Source of the DNA: Bacillus piscicola
GTDB lineage: Bacteria > Bacillota > Bacilli > Bacillales > Marinococcaceae
NCBI RefSeq assembly: GCF_022458745.1
Contig: NZ_JAJJJF010000001.1
Coordinates: 434,001 to 498,000 of the forward strand
Direction: 5' to 3'
Length of the DNA: 64,000 nt
Shown in pieces: positions 21,538-31,427 of the stretch. Position numbers and translations under genes: made by a program. The stretch's first letter is position 1; each line of letters starts with the position of its first letter. The notes beneath the pieces are model-generated. The model saw nothing but the letters and a program-made list of their open reading frames with translations, ran no database searches and had not been told where the DNA came from.

Positions 21538-21570
21538 AGAGAATGCAGAAATAAGCTGCATTCTCTTTTC
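21538..21570 (+). terminator. Terminator of the SASP gene group
   Basis: A perfect 11-bp stem (AGAGAATGCAG / CTGCATTCTCT) with a 7-base loop is followed by TTT and a T-rich tract. Confidence 0.85.
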
Positions 21571-21650
21571 GCTTGTAACAATTAACAGGATAGTAAAAGG
21601 CCGACAAGCGAATACTACGCATACACTTTCTTAGAGAAGGAGTGACATAT

Positions 21651-21809
21651 GTGAACGATAAAAAGAAAAACGCACACCATTCAGAACACAATTCGACTTA
21701 CGCAGACGGCCTTGACGTGGAATTTTCAGAGGCATTGGCTGATGAAGAGGACCATGAAGCCCAAGAACGTGCAAGACGAGCAGATGAAAGAGCAAAGAAA
21801 AAAGGATAG
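21651..21809 (+). CDS. YfhD-family small protein
   Basis: This encodes a 52-residue very hydrophilic protein. The core DGLDVEFSEALADEEDHEAQ followed by ERARRADERAKKK matches the pattern of YfhD, a small protein family found in spore formers whose function is unknown. GTG 21651 is preceded by GAAGGAGTG at good spacing. It is 15 bases upstream of the MFS transporter gene and probably shares a transcript with it, though no functional link is apparent. Confidence 0.75.
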   Translation: MNDKKKNAHHSEHNSTYADGLDVEFSEALADEEDHEAQERARRADERAKKKG

Positions 21810-21824
21810 GTTTCGGAGGAAAAA

Positions 21825-23069
21825 ATGGCACAAAAGAAATGGGATTTAGTAGCGTTAGCATCCATTCCATTAATGATGACGTTAGGAAATTCGATGTTAA
21901 TTCCAATATTACCCTTAATGGAGCGCGAAATTGATATTACGCCCTTGCAGTCCAGTCTTATGATCTCCATCTATTCTTTGATTGCTATCGTTCTTATCCC
22001 CCTTTCCGGGTATATCTCTGACAAAGTAGGGAGGAAGAAAGTAATTGTTCCAAGTCTTTTTATTGTCGCAGCTGGAGGATTGGTATCAAGCTTTGCTGCT
22101 TGGCAAATGGAATCTCCTTACACGGTAATAATGATCGGGCGTTTTTTGCAAGGAGCAGGTGCGGCAGGCGCCTTTCCTGTTGTTCTACCGACTGTCGGTG
22201 ATATGTTTAAGGAGGAAGAAGAGGTCAGTCATGGGTTAGGAGTAATTGAAACAGCTAACACATTTGGTAAAGTTTTAAGTCCCGTGTTGGGGGCACTTCT
22301 TGCTGTTTTGGTTTGGTACATGCCATTCGTTGCCATACCGGTACTGTCGATATTCTCCGCATTGTTAGTTATGTTTTTGGTAAAAGTGCCTAAAGAAACA
22401 GACCAAGAAGAATCAACTACACAAAGCTTTCGAGAATTTCTACAAGGAATAAAAGAGACGTTTCAACACAATGGCCGCTGGCTGTTCGCTGTTTTTTTCA
22501 TCGGTGGGATTGCCATGTTAGTGTTATTTGGTTTTTTATTCCACTTTTCCTCGGTGTTAGAAGAGAAGTATAACATCGACGGGTACGTGAAAGGGTTGCT
22601 GCTCGCGATTCCTCTTTTATTTTTATGTGCTGCTTCATATGGAAGCGGCAAGGTGATTGGTGATAATAAAACGAAGATGAAGTGGTTTATCTTTGCTGGA
22701 AATAGTATTACAGCAGCGTCTCTGTTTTTCATTAAGGATACGATGAGTATTACGTTATTTATATTATTTTTATCGGGAGCGGGCATTGGGATCGGCCTTA
22801 CCTTGCCATGTCTGGATGCCTTAATCACCAGAGGGGTAGAGAAAGAGGAAAGAGGATCCATTACCTCTTTTTACACGAGTATGCGATTTGTTGGGGTCGC
22901 AGCAGGCCCGCCCCTCATTGCTGTGATGATGAAATACCAACCGGGATGGATTTACTATATGTTAGCGGCAGCTAGTATCATTGCCGTTCTTCTAACCTTC
23001 ATGGCCATCCGCCCTGAACCTGAAGGAAGGGAAAAACGTACGGCGATGAGGCCCGCTTTTAAAAACTAA
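21825..23069 (+). CDS. MFS transporter, drug or siderophore exporter type
   Basis: This 414-residue membrane protein has twelve predicted membrane segments and the Major Facilitator Superfamily loop motif GYISDKVGRKKV near residues 64-75, plus GRFLQGAGAAGAFPVVLP, a proline/glycine motif found in proton-driven exporters. It resembles the YmfD/bacillibactin-exporter branch of multidrug efflux pumps. The adjacent iron-uptake operon makes siderophore or small-molecule export an attractive guess, but it has its own terminator and no Fur box of its own, so that link is inference only. GGAGG precedes ATG 21825. Confidence 0.85.
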   Translation: MAQKKWDLVALASIPLMMTLGNSMLIPILPLMEREIDITPLQSSLMISIYSLIAIVLIPLSGYISDKVGRKKVIVPSLFIVAAGGLVSSFAAWQMESPYTVIMIGRFLQGAGAAGAFPVVLPTVGDMFKEEEEVSHGLGVIETANTFGKVLSPVLGALLAVLVWYMPFVAIPVLSIFSALLVMFLVKVPKETDQEESTTQSFREFLQGIKETFQHNGRWLFAVFFIGGIAMLVLFGFLFHFSSVLEEKYNIDGYVKGLLLAIPLLFLCAASYGSGKVIGDNKTKMKWFIFAGNSITAASLFFIKDTMSITLFILFLSGAGIGIGLTLPCLDALITRGVEKEERGSITSFYTSMRFVGVAAGPPLIAVMMKYQPGWIYYMLAAASIIAVLLTFMAIRPEPEGREKRTAMRPAFKN

Positions 23070-23071
23070 GT

Positions 23072-23113
23072 AATAAGCTTGTTTTTCCTCTTTGGAAAGC
23101 AAGCTTATTTTTT
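23072..23113 (+). terminator. Terminator after the MFS gene
   Basis: AATAAGCTTG pairs perfectly with CAAGCTTATT, with an inner TTTCC/GGAAA stem, followed by a T tract. It isolates the MFS gene from the iron operon. Confidence 0.9.
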
Positions 23114-23123
23114 AAAAACATGT

Positions 23124-23151
23124 TTGACATTTCCATTTTTTCATGTAAAAT
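23124..23151 (+). promoter_or_regulatory. Promoter of the petrobactin-type uptake operon
   Basis: A perfect TTGACA and TAAAAT are 16 bases apart. The Fur box begins at the last base of the -10. Confidence 0.7.
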
Positions 23152-23165
23152 GATAATCGTTATCA
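23151..23165. promoter_or_regulatory. Fur box
   Basis: TGATAATCGTTATCA is a 7-1-7 inverted repeat that deviates from the Fur consensus TGATAAT-N-ATTATCA at one base. A second overlapping TTATCAATGATAATG follows. Iron-dependent repression of the downstream operon is expected. Confidence 0.85.
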
Positions 23166-23242
23166 ATGATAATGAAATTCATTTACACCGATATCCTTGC
23201 AAGGATCATTACAAACGTTTGCAGCAGAAAGTTAGGTTTCTT

Positions 23243-24196
23243 ATGAAAAAAAGATATTTGTTCACAGTACTCGTAATACTTTCCTTTGCTTCTGTTTTCA
23301 TAGGTGTACATAATGTGTCGCCGCTTGATCTGTTTCATTTAACCGACGATCAGGCAGAGGTATTGTTGGTGAGCCGATTGCCGAGATTAGCGAGTATTTT
23401 GATTGCCGGAATGAGCATGAGTATTTGCGGGATGATTATGCAACAGCTCAGCCATAATAAATTTGTCTCGCCAACTACAGCGGGAACGATGGATTCCGCA
23501 CGGCTTGGAATCCTTGTCTCCCTTATGGTCTTCACAAGTGCATCACCACTTGTTAAAGCGGGCATTGCCTTTATTTTTGCCTTGCTCGGCACCTTTATTT
23601 TTATGCGAATATTAGACAGGATCAAATTGAAAGATCCCGTATTCATACCGCTTGTTGGCTTGATGTTTGGGAGCATTATCAGTTCCGTCACGACCTTTTT
23701 TGCTTACAAAAATGACTTAATTCAAAACATTGGTTCCTGGCTGCATGGAGACTTTTCACTTATCATTCAAGGGCAGTATGAACTCATTTACATAAGTGTA
23801 CCGATTCTCATCATTGCATTTTTGTTTGCGAACAAATTCACAGTAGCAGGGATGGGCGAAGAATTTTCCGTCAACTTGGGACTGAGCTATAAAAAAGTAG
23901 TGAACCTTGGACTGACAATCGTGGCAGCAGTGACAGCAGTTGTCATTTTGACAGTTGGCATGATCCCGTTTTTAGGATTGATTGTTCCCAACATTGTTTC
24001 GATATTTCAGGGTGATCATGTGAAAAAGAGTATTATCCAAACTGCTCTTTTAGGTGCGTCATTCGTGCTGTTCTGTGACATTTTAGGCCGTCTTATCATC
24101 TATCCCTATGAAATATCGATTGGGCTCACCGTCGGAGTGCTTGGCAGCGGCATTTTTATTTACTTGTTGTTGAGGGGAAAAGCCTATGAAAATTAA
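23243..24196 (+). CDS. yclN: Iron-siderophore ABC transporter permease (YclN/FpbN-like)
   Basis: This 317-residue FecCD-family permease forms half of the membrane channel for a catecholate/alpha-hydroxy-acid siderophore. The conserved segments LPRLASILIAGMSMSICGMI and NKFVSPTTAGTMDSARLGIL closely follow B. subtilis YclN, the petrobactin uptake permease. About nine hydrophobic segments are visible. I chose ATG 23243, which gives MKKRYLFTVLVIL; the open frame extends upstream through the Fur box and promoter. The ribosome binding site is weak. The stop overlaps the yclO start by 11 bases. Confidence 0.92.
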   Translation: MKKRYLFTVLVILSFASVFIGVHNVSPLDLFHLTDDQAEVLLVSRLPRLASILIAGMSMSICGMIMQQLSHNKFVSPTTAGTMDSARLGILVSLMVFTSASPLVKAGIAFIFALLGTFIFMRILDRIKLKDPVFIPLVGLMFGSIISSVTTFFAYKNDLIQNIGSWLHGDFSLIIQGQYELIYISVPILIIAFLFANKFTVAGMGEEFSVNLGLSYKKVVNLGLTIVAAVTAVVILTVGMIPFLGLIVPNIVSIFQGDHVKKSIIQTALLGASFVLFCDILGRLIIYPYEISIGLTVGVLGSGIFIYLLLRGKAYEN

Positions 24197-25136
24197 GGCA
24201 AAACTTATTATCTTAGCTATTGTGGCCGCCGCTGTTGTTGCAGTTTTTATGTTTCAAGGATTAGGAAGTAACTTAGATTATATTCTTCCAAGCCGCGGCA
24301 AGAAGGTGCTTGCCATCATCGTTACTGGTGCGGCTATTGCCTTTTCAACTGTTATTTTTCAAACGATCACGAACAATCGGATTTTGACACCAAGTATCAT
24401 CGGGCTGGATTCACTCTATTTACTCGTCCAGACGGCTATCATATTTTTTGCAGGATCTAACACGGTTACGATTATTAACAAAAATGTTAATTTTTCCGTG
24501 TCCATCGTAATCATGATGCTGTTTGCCCTTCTTCTTTATCAATTGCTCTTTCGCGGGGAAGGCAGAAATATCTACTTCCTGTTACTGGTCGGGTTAATAT
24601 TCGGCACTTTCTTTGAGAGCTTGTCTTCCTTTATGCAAATGCTTATCGATCCAAATGAATTTCTGATTGTCCAAGATCGAATGTTTGCAAGCTTTAATAA
24701 TGTTTCGACCGATCTTCTCGGATTGTCAATCATTTGCATGTTGATCGTTTCCTTTTACTTTAAGCCGTTTGCTAAATATCTTGATGTTTTGGCACTAGGA
24801 AAAGAACATGCCATTAACTTGGGAATTAAGTACGACTATGTAGTAAAAAGGCTGTTGATTATTATCGTGATATTAATCTCGATTTCGACAGCACTCGTTG
24901 GTCCGATTACGTTCTTAGGGCTATTAGTTGCTAATATTGCGTATGAGTTTTTAAAAACACACCGCCATAAACCACTTATCATCGGCGCAATCTTAATCAG
25001 TATTATCGCATTGATCGGAGGCCAGCTCATCGTTGAAAGAGTTTTTACTTTCGCAACTACAATCAGTGTTATTATCAATTTTGCCGGCGGGGTTTACTTT
25101 ATTTACCTGCTGCTAAAGGAGAGTAAGACATGGTAA
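24186..25136 (+). CDS. yclO: Iron-siderophore ABC transporter permease (YclO/FpbO-like)
   Basis: This 316-residue protein is the second FecCD-type permease of the complex. Motifs include TNNRILTPSIIGLDSLYLLVQ and ALGKEHAINLGIKYDYVVKR, the latter forming the cytoplasmic coupling region facing the ATPase, and GPITFLGLLVANIAYE. It starts inside the end of yclN and its stop overlaps yclP by seven bases, so the three genes are translationally coupled. It functions in the cytoplasmic membrane. Confidence 0.92.
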   Translation: MKIKAKLIILAIVAAAVVAVFMFQGLGSNLDYILPSRGKKVLAIIVTGAAIAFSTVIFQTITNNRILTPSIIGLDSLYLLVQTAIIFFAGSNTVTIINKNVNFSVSIVIMMLFALLLYQLLFRGEGRNIYFLLLVGLIFGTFFESLSSFMQMLIDPNEFLIVQDRMFASFNNVSTDLLGLSIICMLIVSFYFKPFAKYLDVLALGKEHAINLGIKYDYVVKRLLIIIVILISISTALVGPITFLGLLVANIAYEFLKTHRHKPLIIGAILISIIALIGGQLIVERVFTFATTISVIINFAGGVYFIYLLLKESKTW

Positions 25137-25888
25137 AAGTGAAAAACATTTTCAAAAAATACGGTAACAAGAATGTCGTTGAAAATGTATCCGTGGAAAT
25201 TGAAAAAGGAAAAATCACTACTTTTATCGGCCCAAACGGCGCAGGAAAAAGTACGCTTTTATCGATGGTCAGCCGTTTGATAGCGAAAGACAGTGGTGAA
25301 GTGCTTATTGATAATGAAGAAGTAGGGGCAGCTTCCAGTAAAGAACTGGCAAAGAAGATGTCAATCTTAAGACAGTCTAACTTTCTTAATGTCCGTTTAA
25401 CGGTAGAGGATTTGGTTGCATTCGGTCGCTTTCCATATTCTCAGGGGAAGTTGAAAGAGGAAGACTGGCAGCATGTCGAAGAAGCTATATCCTATATGGA
25501 ACTTGAAGAAATGAGACATAAGTTTTTGGATCAATTAAGCGGCGGTCAGCGCCAGCGGGCCTTTATCGCGATGGTGATCGCACAAGATACCGAATACATT
25601 CTGTTAGACGAACCGCTTAATAACTTGGATATGAAACATTCCGTTCAAATCATGAAGGTCCTCCGTCAACTCGTTGATGACCTCGGTAAGACAGTTGTCA
25701 TCGTTATTCATGACATAAACTTCGCCTCCTGCTATTCGGATTATATTGTCGCAATGAAAAATGGCCAAGTTGTACGGGAAGGAAGCACAGAGGAAATCAT
25801 TAACCGCGATGTACTTAAAGAAATTTATGATTTGGATATGACCATTCAACATATTAACAAACAAAAAATTTGTATGTATTTTGCTTAA
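25130..25888 (+). CDS. yclP: Iron-siderophore ABC transporter ATPase (YclP/FpbP-like)
   Basis: This 252-residue ATPase energises siderophore import. It has Walker A GPNGAGKS (near residue 38), the Q-loop at ILRQSNFLNVRLTVEDLVAF, the signature LSGGQRQR, Walker B YILLDEPLNNLD and the switch histidine in VIVIHDINFA. It sits on the cytoplasmic face of the YclN/YclO permease. Its order and motifs match the petrobactin system of B. subtilis. Confidence 0.94.
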   Translation: MVKVKNIFKKYGNKNVVENVSVEIEKGKITTFIGPNGAGKSTLLSMVSRLIAKDSGEVLIDNEEVGAASSKELAKKMSILRQSNFLNVRLTVEDLVAFGRFPYSQGKLKEEDWQHVEEAISYMELEEMRHKFLDQLSGGQRQRAFIAMVIAQDTEYILLDEPLNNLDMKHSVQIMKVLRQLVDDLGKTVVIVIHDINFASCYSDYIVAMKNGQVVREGSTEEIINRDVLKEIYDLDMTIQHINKQKICMYFA

Positions 25889-25922
25889 AAAAAGCTACAT
25901 TACAAAAAAAGGGGAAAGAGAG

Positions 25923-26906
25923 ATGAAAAAATTTCGTTTGATCACTGGTTTACTTATTATGACGTTGACTGCCGCTGCTTGCGGAACTGATGGCGGTGGT
26001 GAAGAGGCATCGGGTCAAGCATCGGGCAGTACTGACGGGAACAAAGAAAAAGAAGAAGTGCAAGCAGAAGAACTTACCATTGAACATGATCTTGGTGAAA
26101 CGACAGTTGAGAAGAATCCTGAAGAAGTGGTTGTGTTTGACTTCGGAAGTCTGGATACGCTGGACACGTTAGGCGTCGATGTTACAGGGGTACCACAGGC
26201 TAACATCCCTACGTATCTCGAAAAATATGAAAGCGCTGATTATGAAAATGTCGGCGGGTTAAAAGAACCAGATTTTGAAAAAATTGCCGAAATTGATCCC
26301 GAGCTTATCATTATTTCCGGAAGACAGTCAGATGCGTATGATGAGTTTAGTAAAATTGCGCCAACTATTTTCTTGCAAGTTGACACAAAAGATTACATGA
26401 ATTCCTTTGAAGAAAATGTGATGACATTAGCTGAAATATTTGAAAAAGAAGATGAAGCGGATGAAAAGCTAACAGAAGTAAAAGAGAAAGTAGCAGCGTT
26501 ACAGGAAAAAACTTCTGACATGGAAGAAGAAGCTCTGATTATACTGGCAAGTGACGGTAAAGTTAGTGCTTATGGATCAGAGTCCCGCTTTGGCCTTATC
26601 CACGATGAATTTGGTTTCCCTGAATCTGACGAGAATATTGAGGCATCTATACATGGTCAAAGTGTTTCGTTTGAATATATCGCAGAGCAGAATCCAGACT
26701 ACTTGTTTATCGTTGATCGTGGTGCTGTTGTCGGTGACGGCGGCTCTTCAGCAAAAGAAGTCGTTGAAAACGATTTAACAAAGAATACGGAAGCATATAA
26801 GAATGACAACTTCATTTACCTTGATCCAAACTACTGGTACCTGTCCGGTGGTGGCCTCCTCTCCGTTTCAGAAATGGTAGAAGAAGTGGAAGGCGCGTTG
26901 GAATAA
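25923..26906 (+). CDS. yclQ: Siderophore-binding lipoprotein (YclQ/FpbQ-like)
   Basis: This is the extracellular ligand-binding component, anchored to the membrane through a lipid. The signal peptide ends in the lipobox LTAAAC with Cys20. It is followed by an acidic flexible linker (about residues 21-50) and a periplasmic-binding domain of the TroA/FepB type, with ELTIEHDLGETTV and IAEIDPELIIISGRQ. The length of 327 residues is normal. ATG 25923 follows GGGGAAAGAG. The ligand is inferred from synteny with the petrobactin system; other catechol siderophores are possible. A bidirectional terminator follows. Confidence 0.93.
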   Translation: MKKFRLITGLLIMTLTAAACGTDGGGEEASGQASGSTDGNKEKEEVQAEELTIEHDLGETTVEKNPEEVVVFDFGSLDTLDTLGVDVTGVPQANIPTYLEKYESADYENVGGLKEPDFEKIAEIDPELIIISGRQSDAYDEFSKIAPTIFLQVDTKDYMNSFEENVMTLAEIFEKEDEADEKLTEVKEKVAALQEKTSDMEEEALIILASDGKVSAYGSESRFGLIHDEFGFPESDENIEASIHGQSVSFEYIAEQNPDYLFIVDRGAVVGDGGSSAKEVVENDLTKNTEAYKNDNFIYLDPNYWYLSGGGLLSVSEMVEEVEGALE

Positions 26907-26914
26907 TAAAAGTT

Positions 26915-26961
26915 ATAGATAAAAACACAGTCCCCTCGATAGGAACTGTGTTTTTATCTAT
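26915..26961. terminator. Bidirectional terminator between yclQ and ilvD
   Basis: A 17-bp perfect stem, ATAGATAAAAACACAGT with its complement, has a 13-base loop and A/T tracts on both flanks, so it can end both converging transcripts. Confidence 0.92.
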
Positions 26962-28659
26962 TTAATAAAGATCCTTGTCAGTCACAGCGCCTTGCGCACT
27001 GGAAGAGACGAGCTTTGCATACTTTGCGAGTGCTCCTGTTTTATATCGAGGTTCAGGGGCTGTCCAGTTGCGGGCACGTTTATCAAGTTCTTCCTCTGAG
27101 ACTTCAAAGTTAATTTCTTGGGTCTCGCTGTCAATGACCACCTTGTCGCCAGTTTGAAGCAGGCCGATCGGTCCACCGGCAGCAGCTTCCGGCGCGACGT
27201 GGCCGATGACAAAGCCATGTGAGCCTCCGGAGAAGCGGCCGTCGGTAATAAGGGCTACTTTTCCGCCAAGTCCTCGTCCGACGATCATGGCTGTAACAGA
27301 GAGCATTTCCGGCATTCCAGGTCCGCCTTTTGGACCGACATTACGGATAACGAGGACATCGCCTTCTTTAATCTCATTATCAGTAATGGCTTTCGTTGCT
27401 TCCTCTTCACTATTGTAAACTTTTGCTGTTCCTTCGAAGTGGCTGATTTTCTGTCCGGACATTTTTGCAACAGCTCCGTCTGGAGCCAAGTTGCCGCGCA
27501 GAACGACGAGTGGTCCGTTCGGCTTAATTGGATCGGATAGAGGTTTAATAATCTCTTGACCCTCTTTAAGGGGAGCCGCTTCTGCCAAGTTTTCCGCAAG
27601 AGTTTTGCCGGTGACGGTTAAACAATCCCCGTGGAGAAGTCCTTCTTCCAAGAGAATTTTCATAACGGCTGGCACACCGCCAATTTCATAAAGATCCTGC
27701 ATGACATATTTTCCACTCGGCTTCAAGTCGGCAATATGCGGTACATGCTGGCGGACCCGCTCAAAATCGTCATAGCTGAGCTCTACTCCAGCTGAGTGTG
27801 CGATCGCTAACAGGTGTAAGAATGCATTGGTGGAACCACCTAATGCCATGACCACAGTAATCGCATTCTCAAAGGCCTTCTTCGTCATGATATCGCGTGG
27901 ATAAATGTCTTTTTTCAGCAATTCAACGACCATTTCCCCCGCTTGTTTACACTCTTGTTCTTTATAGTCATATACCGCAGGAGTAGATGAGGAACCTGGG
28001 ATACTCATCCCGAGCGCTTCCACAGCTGCTGCCATTGTATTTGCGGTGTACATTCCGCCGCAGGCACCGGCGCCAGGACACGCATGACATTCCACTTTGT
28101 GAAGCTCAGCATCGTTAATTTCGTCTTGCTGGTGCTGGCCGACCGCTTCAAAAGCGGACACAATATCAATATCTTCTCCATTTAACTTTCCCGGTTGAAT
28201 GGTCCCCCCGTAAATAAATACAGACGGCAGATTAAGGCGCCCAATTGCAATCATACAACCTGGAGTTGTCTTATCACAGCCGCCGATGGCTACGACACCG
28301 TCAAGACGTTCTGCCCCGGTAACCGTTTCAATGGAATCAGCAATTACCTCACGGCTCGGCAACGAGTAACTCATGCCTTCATGTCCCATTGCAATACCAT
28401 CTGAGACTGTAATGGTGTTGAAAATAAGAGGCGCTCCACCATTGTCTGATGCGCCGCTTTTCGCTTCACGCGCTAGCTTGTCGATATGTATGTTACACGG
28501 CGTTACTTCACTCCACGTACTTGCAATACCGATTTGCGGTTTTTTGAAATCTTCGTCCGAAAAACCAACTGCACGCAGCATGGCCCGGTTTGGAGTGCGG
28601 TTAGCACCTTCACTGATTACCTTGCTTCGGATTCGCAGATCTTTCTTGTTTTCATCCAT
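26962..28659 (-). CDS. ilvD: Dihydroxy-acid dehydratase
   Basis: The enzyme forms the 2-keto acids of valine and isoleucine from dihydroxy acids, using an iron-sulfur cluster. The 565-residue product contains the cluster cysteines in [15 protein letters not shown] and [16 protein letters not shown], and the C-terminal TDGRFSGG. An AGAGAGGG ribosome binding site precedes the ATG. The other ilv/leu genes are not in this window, so it stands alone here. Its Fe-S cluster would be supplied by the suf system at 43-49 kb. Confidence 0.97.
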   Translation of the reverse strand: MDENKKDLRIRSKVISEGANRTPNRAMLRAVGFSDEDFKKPQIGIASTWSEVTPCNIHIDKLAREAKSGASDNGGAPLIFNTITVSDGIAMGHEGMSYSLPSREVIADSIETVTGAERLDGVVAIGGCDKTTPGCMIAIGRLNLPSVFIYGGTIQPGKLNGEDIDIVSAFEAVGQHQQDEINDAELHKVECHACPGAGACGGMYTANTMAAAVEALGMSIPGSSSTPAVYDYKEQECKQAGEMVVELLKKDIYPRDIMTKKAFENAITVVMALGGSTNAFLHLLAIAHSAGVELSYDDFERVRQHVPHIADLKPSGKYVMQDLYEIGGVPAVMKILLEEGLLHGDCLTVTGKTLAENLAEAAPLKEGQEIIKPLSDPIKPNGPLVVLRGNLAPDGAVAKMSGQKISHFEGTAKVYNSEEEATKAITDNEIKEGDVLVIRNVGPKGGPGMPEMLSVTAMIVGRGLGGKVALITDGRFSGGSHGFVIGHVAPEAAAGGPIGLLQTGDKVVIDSETQEINFEVSEEELDKRARNWTAPEPRYKTGALAKYAKLVSSSAQGAVTDKDLY

Positions 28660-28847
28660 TGCACTTCAACCCTCTCTAGAAAAGTTGTTACATTTTATCA
28701 TATTTTCTGTACTATACCTCCTCTCATGATACTAGGATAATGACAATTCAGCAAACGTCGAGTGATAAAAATCCTGCTTGCTAAATGTTTAACTTTAGAA
28801 AAACTTGGCAAGAGTTACTAGTACAAGGAAAAGGAGGGTATCCAGAA

Positions 28848-29609
28848 ATGGCTGAAAATTCATCAGATAACAAAATGACGCGTCGGCAATTCTTAAGAAA
28901 CAGCGGTTACGTCGCTGGAGGAGTTGTGGGTGGAGGTCTTGTCGGAGGAATAGTCGGGAACCAAATGCAATCCGGCGGGGCGCCTACACAGGAAAAGCCG
29001 GGCGGCAAATCAGAGAAAACACCACAATTTGATCACGCCCTGATGTACTTCTCTCAAAAGGAAGATTTTGATGTTTTGTCCCAGGCAACAGAGTTGATAT
29101 TTCCGGCGGATGAGCTCGGGCCAGGTGCTATTGAACTAGGTGTCCCTTATTACATTGATAAACAATTAGCGGGCGCATGGGGGCATAATGCAAAAGAGTA
29201 CATGCAAGGACCTTTTTTTGAAGGGGAGCCAACCCAAGGATATCAATCCAGGTTACAGCGGCACGAAATTTTTTCGCAAGGCATTCGAAAAATGAAGGAG
29301 TATAGCCAGAAAAAATTCAACGCTCCTTTTCTAGACTTAGAAGAAGACCAGCAAATCGATATACTTACTGCCTTCGAAAAAGGAGATATCGAACTGGCCG
29401 GTGTACCGAATGAGCAGTTTTTTGCACTGCTTCGCGCTGCTACGTTAGAGGGTGCATATGCAGATCCCCTTTACGGTGGAAATCAGAACATGGAAGGCTG
29501 GAAAATGAAAGAATATCCCGGTAATAAGATGGCGTACCATGACGTGATTGATTCCGATAAATTTTATGATGAACCTCCAAGCAGTTTACATTCTCACATG
29601 GATAAGTAA
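28848..29609 (+). CDS. Tat-exported gluconate 2-dehydrogenase subunit 3-like protein
   Basis: This 253-residue protein begins with a twin-arginine signal: KMTRRQFLRNSGYVAGG (residues 10-26) followed by a glycine-rich hydrophobic stretch. The remainder, with EDFDVLSQATELIFPADELG and EQFFALLRAATLEGAYADPL, is typical of the gluconate_2-dh3 family, the small subunit that escorts a GMC flavoprotein through the Tat pathway. The start is ATG 28848 after AAAGGAGGG; the ORF extends upstream to 28785 without a ribosome binding site. The next gene encodes the matching flavoprotein, and tatA-tatC follow, so an exported dehydrogenase is a well-supported inference. The substrate is uncertain. Confidence 0.88.
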   Translation: MAENSSDNKMTRRQFLRNSGYVAGGVVGGGLVGGIVGNQMQSGGAPTQEKPGGKSEKTPQFDHALMYFSQKEDFDVLSQATELIFPADELGPGAIELGVPYYIDKQLAGAWGHNAKEYMQGPFFEGEPTQGYQSRLQRHEIFSQGIRKMKEYSQKKFNAPFLDLEEDQQIDILTAFEKGDIELAGVPNEQFFALLRAATLEGAYADPLYGGNQNMEGWKMKEYPGNKMAYHDVIDSDKFYDEPPSSLHSHMDK

Positions 29610-29634
29610 ATTACCAAGATAGGGAGTTGAGAAC

Positions 29635-31347
29635 ATGGCTGAGAAATTAGACAAAGTAGATGTGGTAACCGTTGGCGCAGGTTGGACAGGAGGCATTATT
29701 GCTGCCGAATGTGCGAAAGAAGGACTAAAGGTAGTCGGTCTGGAACGCGGGAAAGCACGTGGAACGGAAGACTATTACATGATTCATGACGAGCTGCGTT
29801 ATGCGATTCGCTATGATTTAATGCAGGATGTGTCAAAGGAAACGATCACCTTTCGCAATGAATCAAAACAAAGAGCCCTCCCTATGAGACAGCTTGGTTC
29901 CTTTCTGCTTGGTGAAGGACTAGGTGGGGCAGGGGTCCACTGGAACGGCATGACCCATCGTTTTCTTCCTTATGATTTTGAAATACGGACGAAGACAATT
30001 GACAAATACGGGAAAAATAAAATAAAAAAAGACATGCTTATCGAAGACTGGGGCGTAACTTATGACGAGTTAGAGCCGTATTATGATCAATTCGAAAAAA
30101 CTTGCGGAATCTCCGGGGAGGAAAATCCTCACGGCGGACCACGCAGTAATCCGTATCCTACTCCGCCAATGAAAAGTACTCCTATTACAGAGCGAGCTAG
30201 AAAAACAGCTGAAAATATGGGGCTGAAACCATTCGCAATTCCTTCGGCGAATTTATCTGAGAAATACGAAAACCCCGATGGCAAGACGATAAATGCTTGT
30301 CAATACTGTGCGTTTTGTGAACGGTTCGGCTGTGAATACGGTGCAAAATCAGACCCGACGATTACGGTAATTCCAACAGCGAAAGAAACAGGTAATTACG
30401 AGCTTCGCACTCATTCGAATGTAGTAGAAATCCTGCATGAAGGCGGAAAGGCAACAGGTGTCCGTTATGTGGATGTCCTGTCTGGAAAAGAATACATTCA
30501 GCCGGCGGAAGTAGTCGTATTAAGCAGTTACGTAATGAATAATTCGAAGCTGTTACTCGTCTCTAACCTCGGTACTCCTTATAATCCAGAAAAAGGTACA
30601 GGCCATGTCGGAAGAGGCTATTGTTATCAGATTAACGCAGGCTCCACTGGATTCTTTGAGGACGAGCAGTTTAATACTTTTATGGGAGCAGGTTCACTGG
30701 GTATTGCAGTTGATGATTTTAATGGTGATAACTTTGATCATGCGGGTCTCGACTTTATTCATGGTGGTGTGGGATCTGTGACTCAAACTGGAAAACGGCC
30801 GATCGCAACCAATCCAGTACCTCCGGGCACTCCAGCGTGGGGGAAAGAATTCAAACAAAAATCGATTCACTATTTCACGCGTAACCTTGGGATTGGTTTT
30901 CAAGGGGCATCGATGCCTTATCAATACAACTACTTAGACCTTGACCCGACTTATAAGGATGCATACGGAGTCCCTCTCTTGAGAATGACATACAATTTTA
31001 CCGACCAGGACCGCCAGTTGCATAGTTATCTAAGCAAGCAGGCAACTAAATTTATCAAAGAGATGGGTGCGGATATTGCGACAGAGGCAGAAGAACTGGG
31101 AGATTACAACATCGTTCCTTACCAAACCACCCACAATGTCGGCGGAACACCAATGGGCGCAGACCCTGAGAACTCCACGGTTAATAATTATTCCCAAATG
31201 TGGGAAGCAGATAATGTTTTTGTTCTGGGCGCTTCAACATTTCGCCATAACAGCGGCTACAACCCAACTGGAACAGTAGGGGCGCTTGCTTACCGAGCCT
31301 CTGAGGGAATCATCCGTTACAGCAAGGAAGGCGGTTTACTTGTTTAA
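29635..31347 (+). CDS. GMC-family flavoprotein dehydrogenase, large subunit
   Basis: This 570-residue protein has the FAD dinucleotide-binding motif GAGWTGGIIAAE near residue 16, the GMC segment GEGLGGAGVHWNGMTHRF, and a C-terminal HNVGGTPMGADPENS and FRHNSGYNPTGTVGAL containing the catalytic His/Asn region. A cysteine set in ACQYCAFCERFGCEYGAK near residue 226 resembles the iron-sulfur site of membrane-linked FAD dehydrogenases (gluconate, glucose, fructose types). It has no signal peptide and most likely leaves the cell bound to the preceding Tat protein. It oxidises a sugar acid or alcohol outside the membrane; the exact substrate and electron acceptor are not visible, and no cytochrome c subunit is encoded nearby. 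Confidence 0.9.
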   Translation: MAEKLDKVDVVTVGAGWTGGIIAAECAKEGLKVVGLERGKARGTEDYYMIHDELRYAIRYDLMQDVSKETITFRNESKQRALPMRQLGSFLLGEGLGGAGVHWNGMTHRFLPYDFEIRTKTIDKYGKNKIKKDMLIEDWGVTYDELEPYYDQFEKTCGISGEENPHGGPRSNPYPTPPMKSTPITERARKTAENMGLKPFAIPSANLSEKYENPDGKTINACQYCAFCERFGCEYGAKSDPTITVIPTAKETGNYELRTHSNVVEILHEGGKATGVRYVDVLSGKEYIQPAEVVVLSSYVMNNSKLLLVSNLGTPYNPEKGTGHVGRGYCYQINAGSTGFFEDEQFNTFMGAGSLGIAVDDFNGDNFDHAGLDFIHGGVGSVTQTGKRPIATNPVPPGTPAWGKEFKQKSIHYFTRNLGIGFQGASMPYQYNYLDLDPTYKDAYGVPLLRMTYNFTDQDRQLHSYLSKQATKFIKEMGADIATEAEELGDYNIVPYQTTHNVGGTPMGADPENSTVNNYSQMWEADNVFVLGASTFRHNSGYNPTGTVGALAYRASEGIIRYSKEGGLLV

Positions 31348-31427
31348 CGGGGTTCCGCTCATCCGCTTATGCAAAAGCTAACCGTTGCGAGGAAAAGAGA
31401 CAATTACAAAATTAAGGAGTGATTGGC

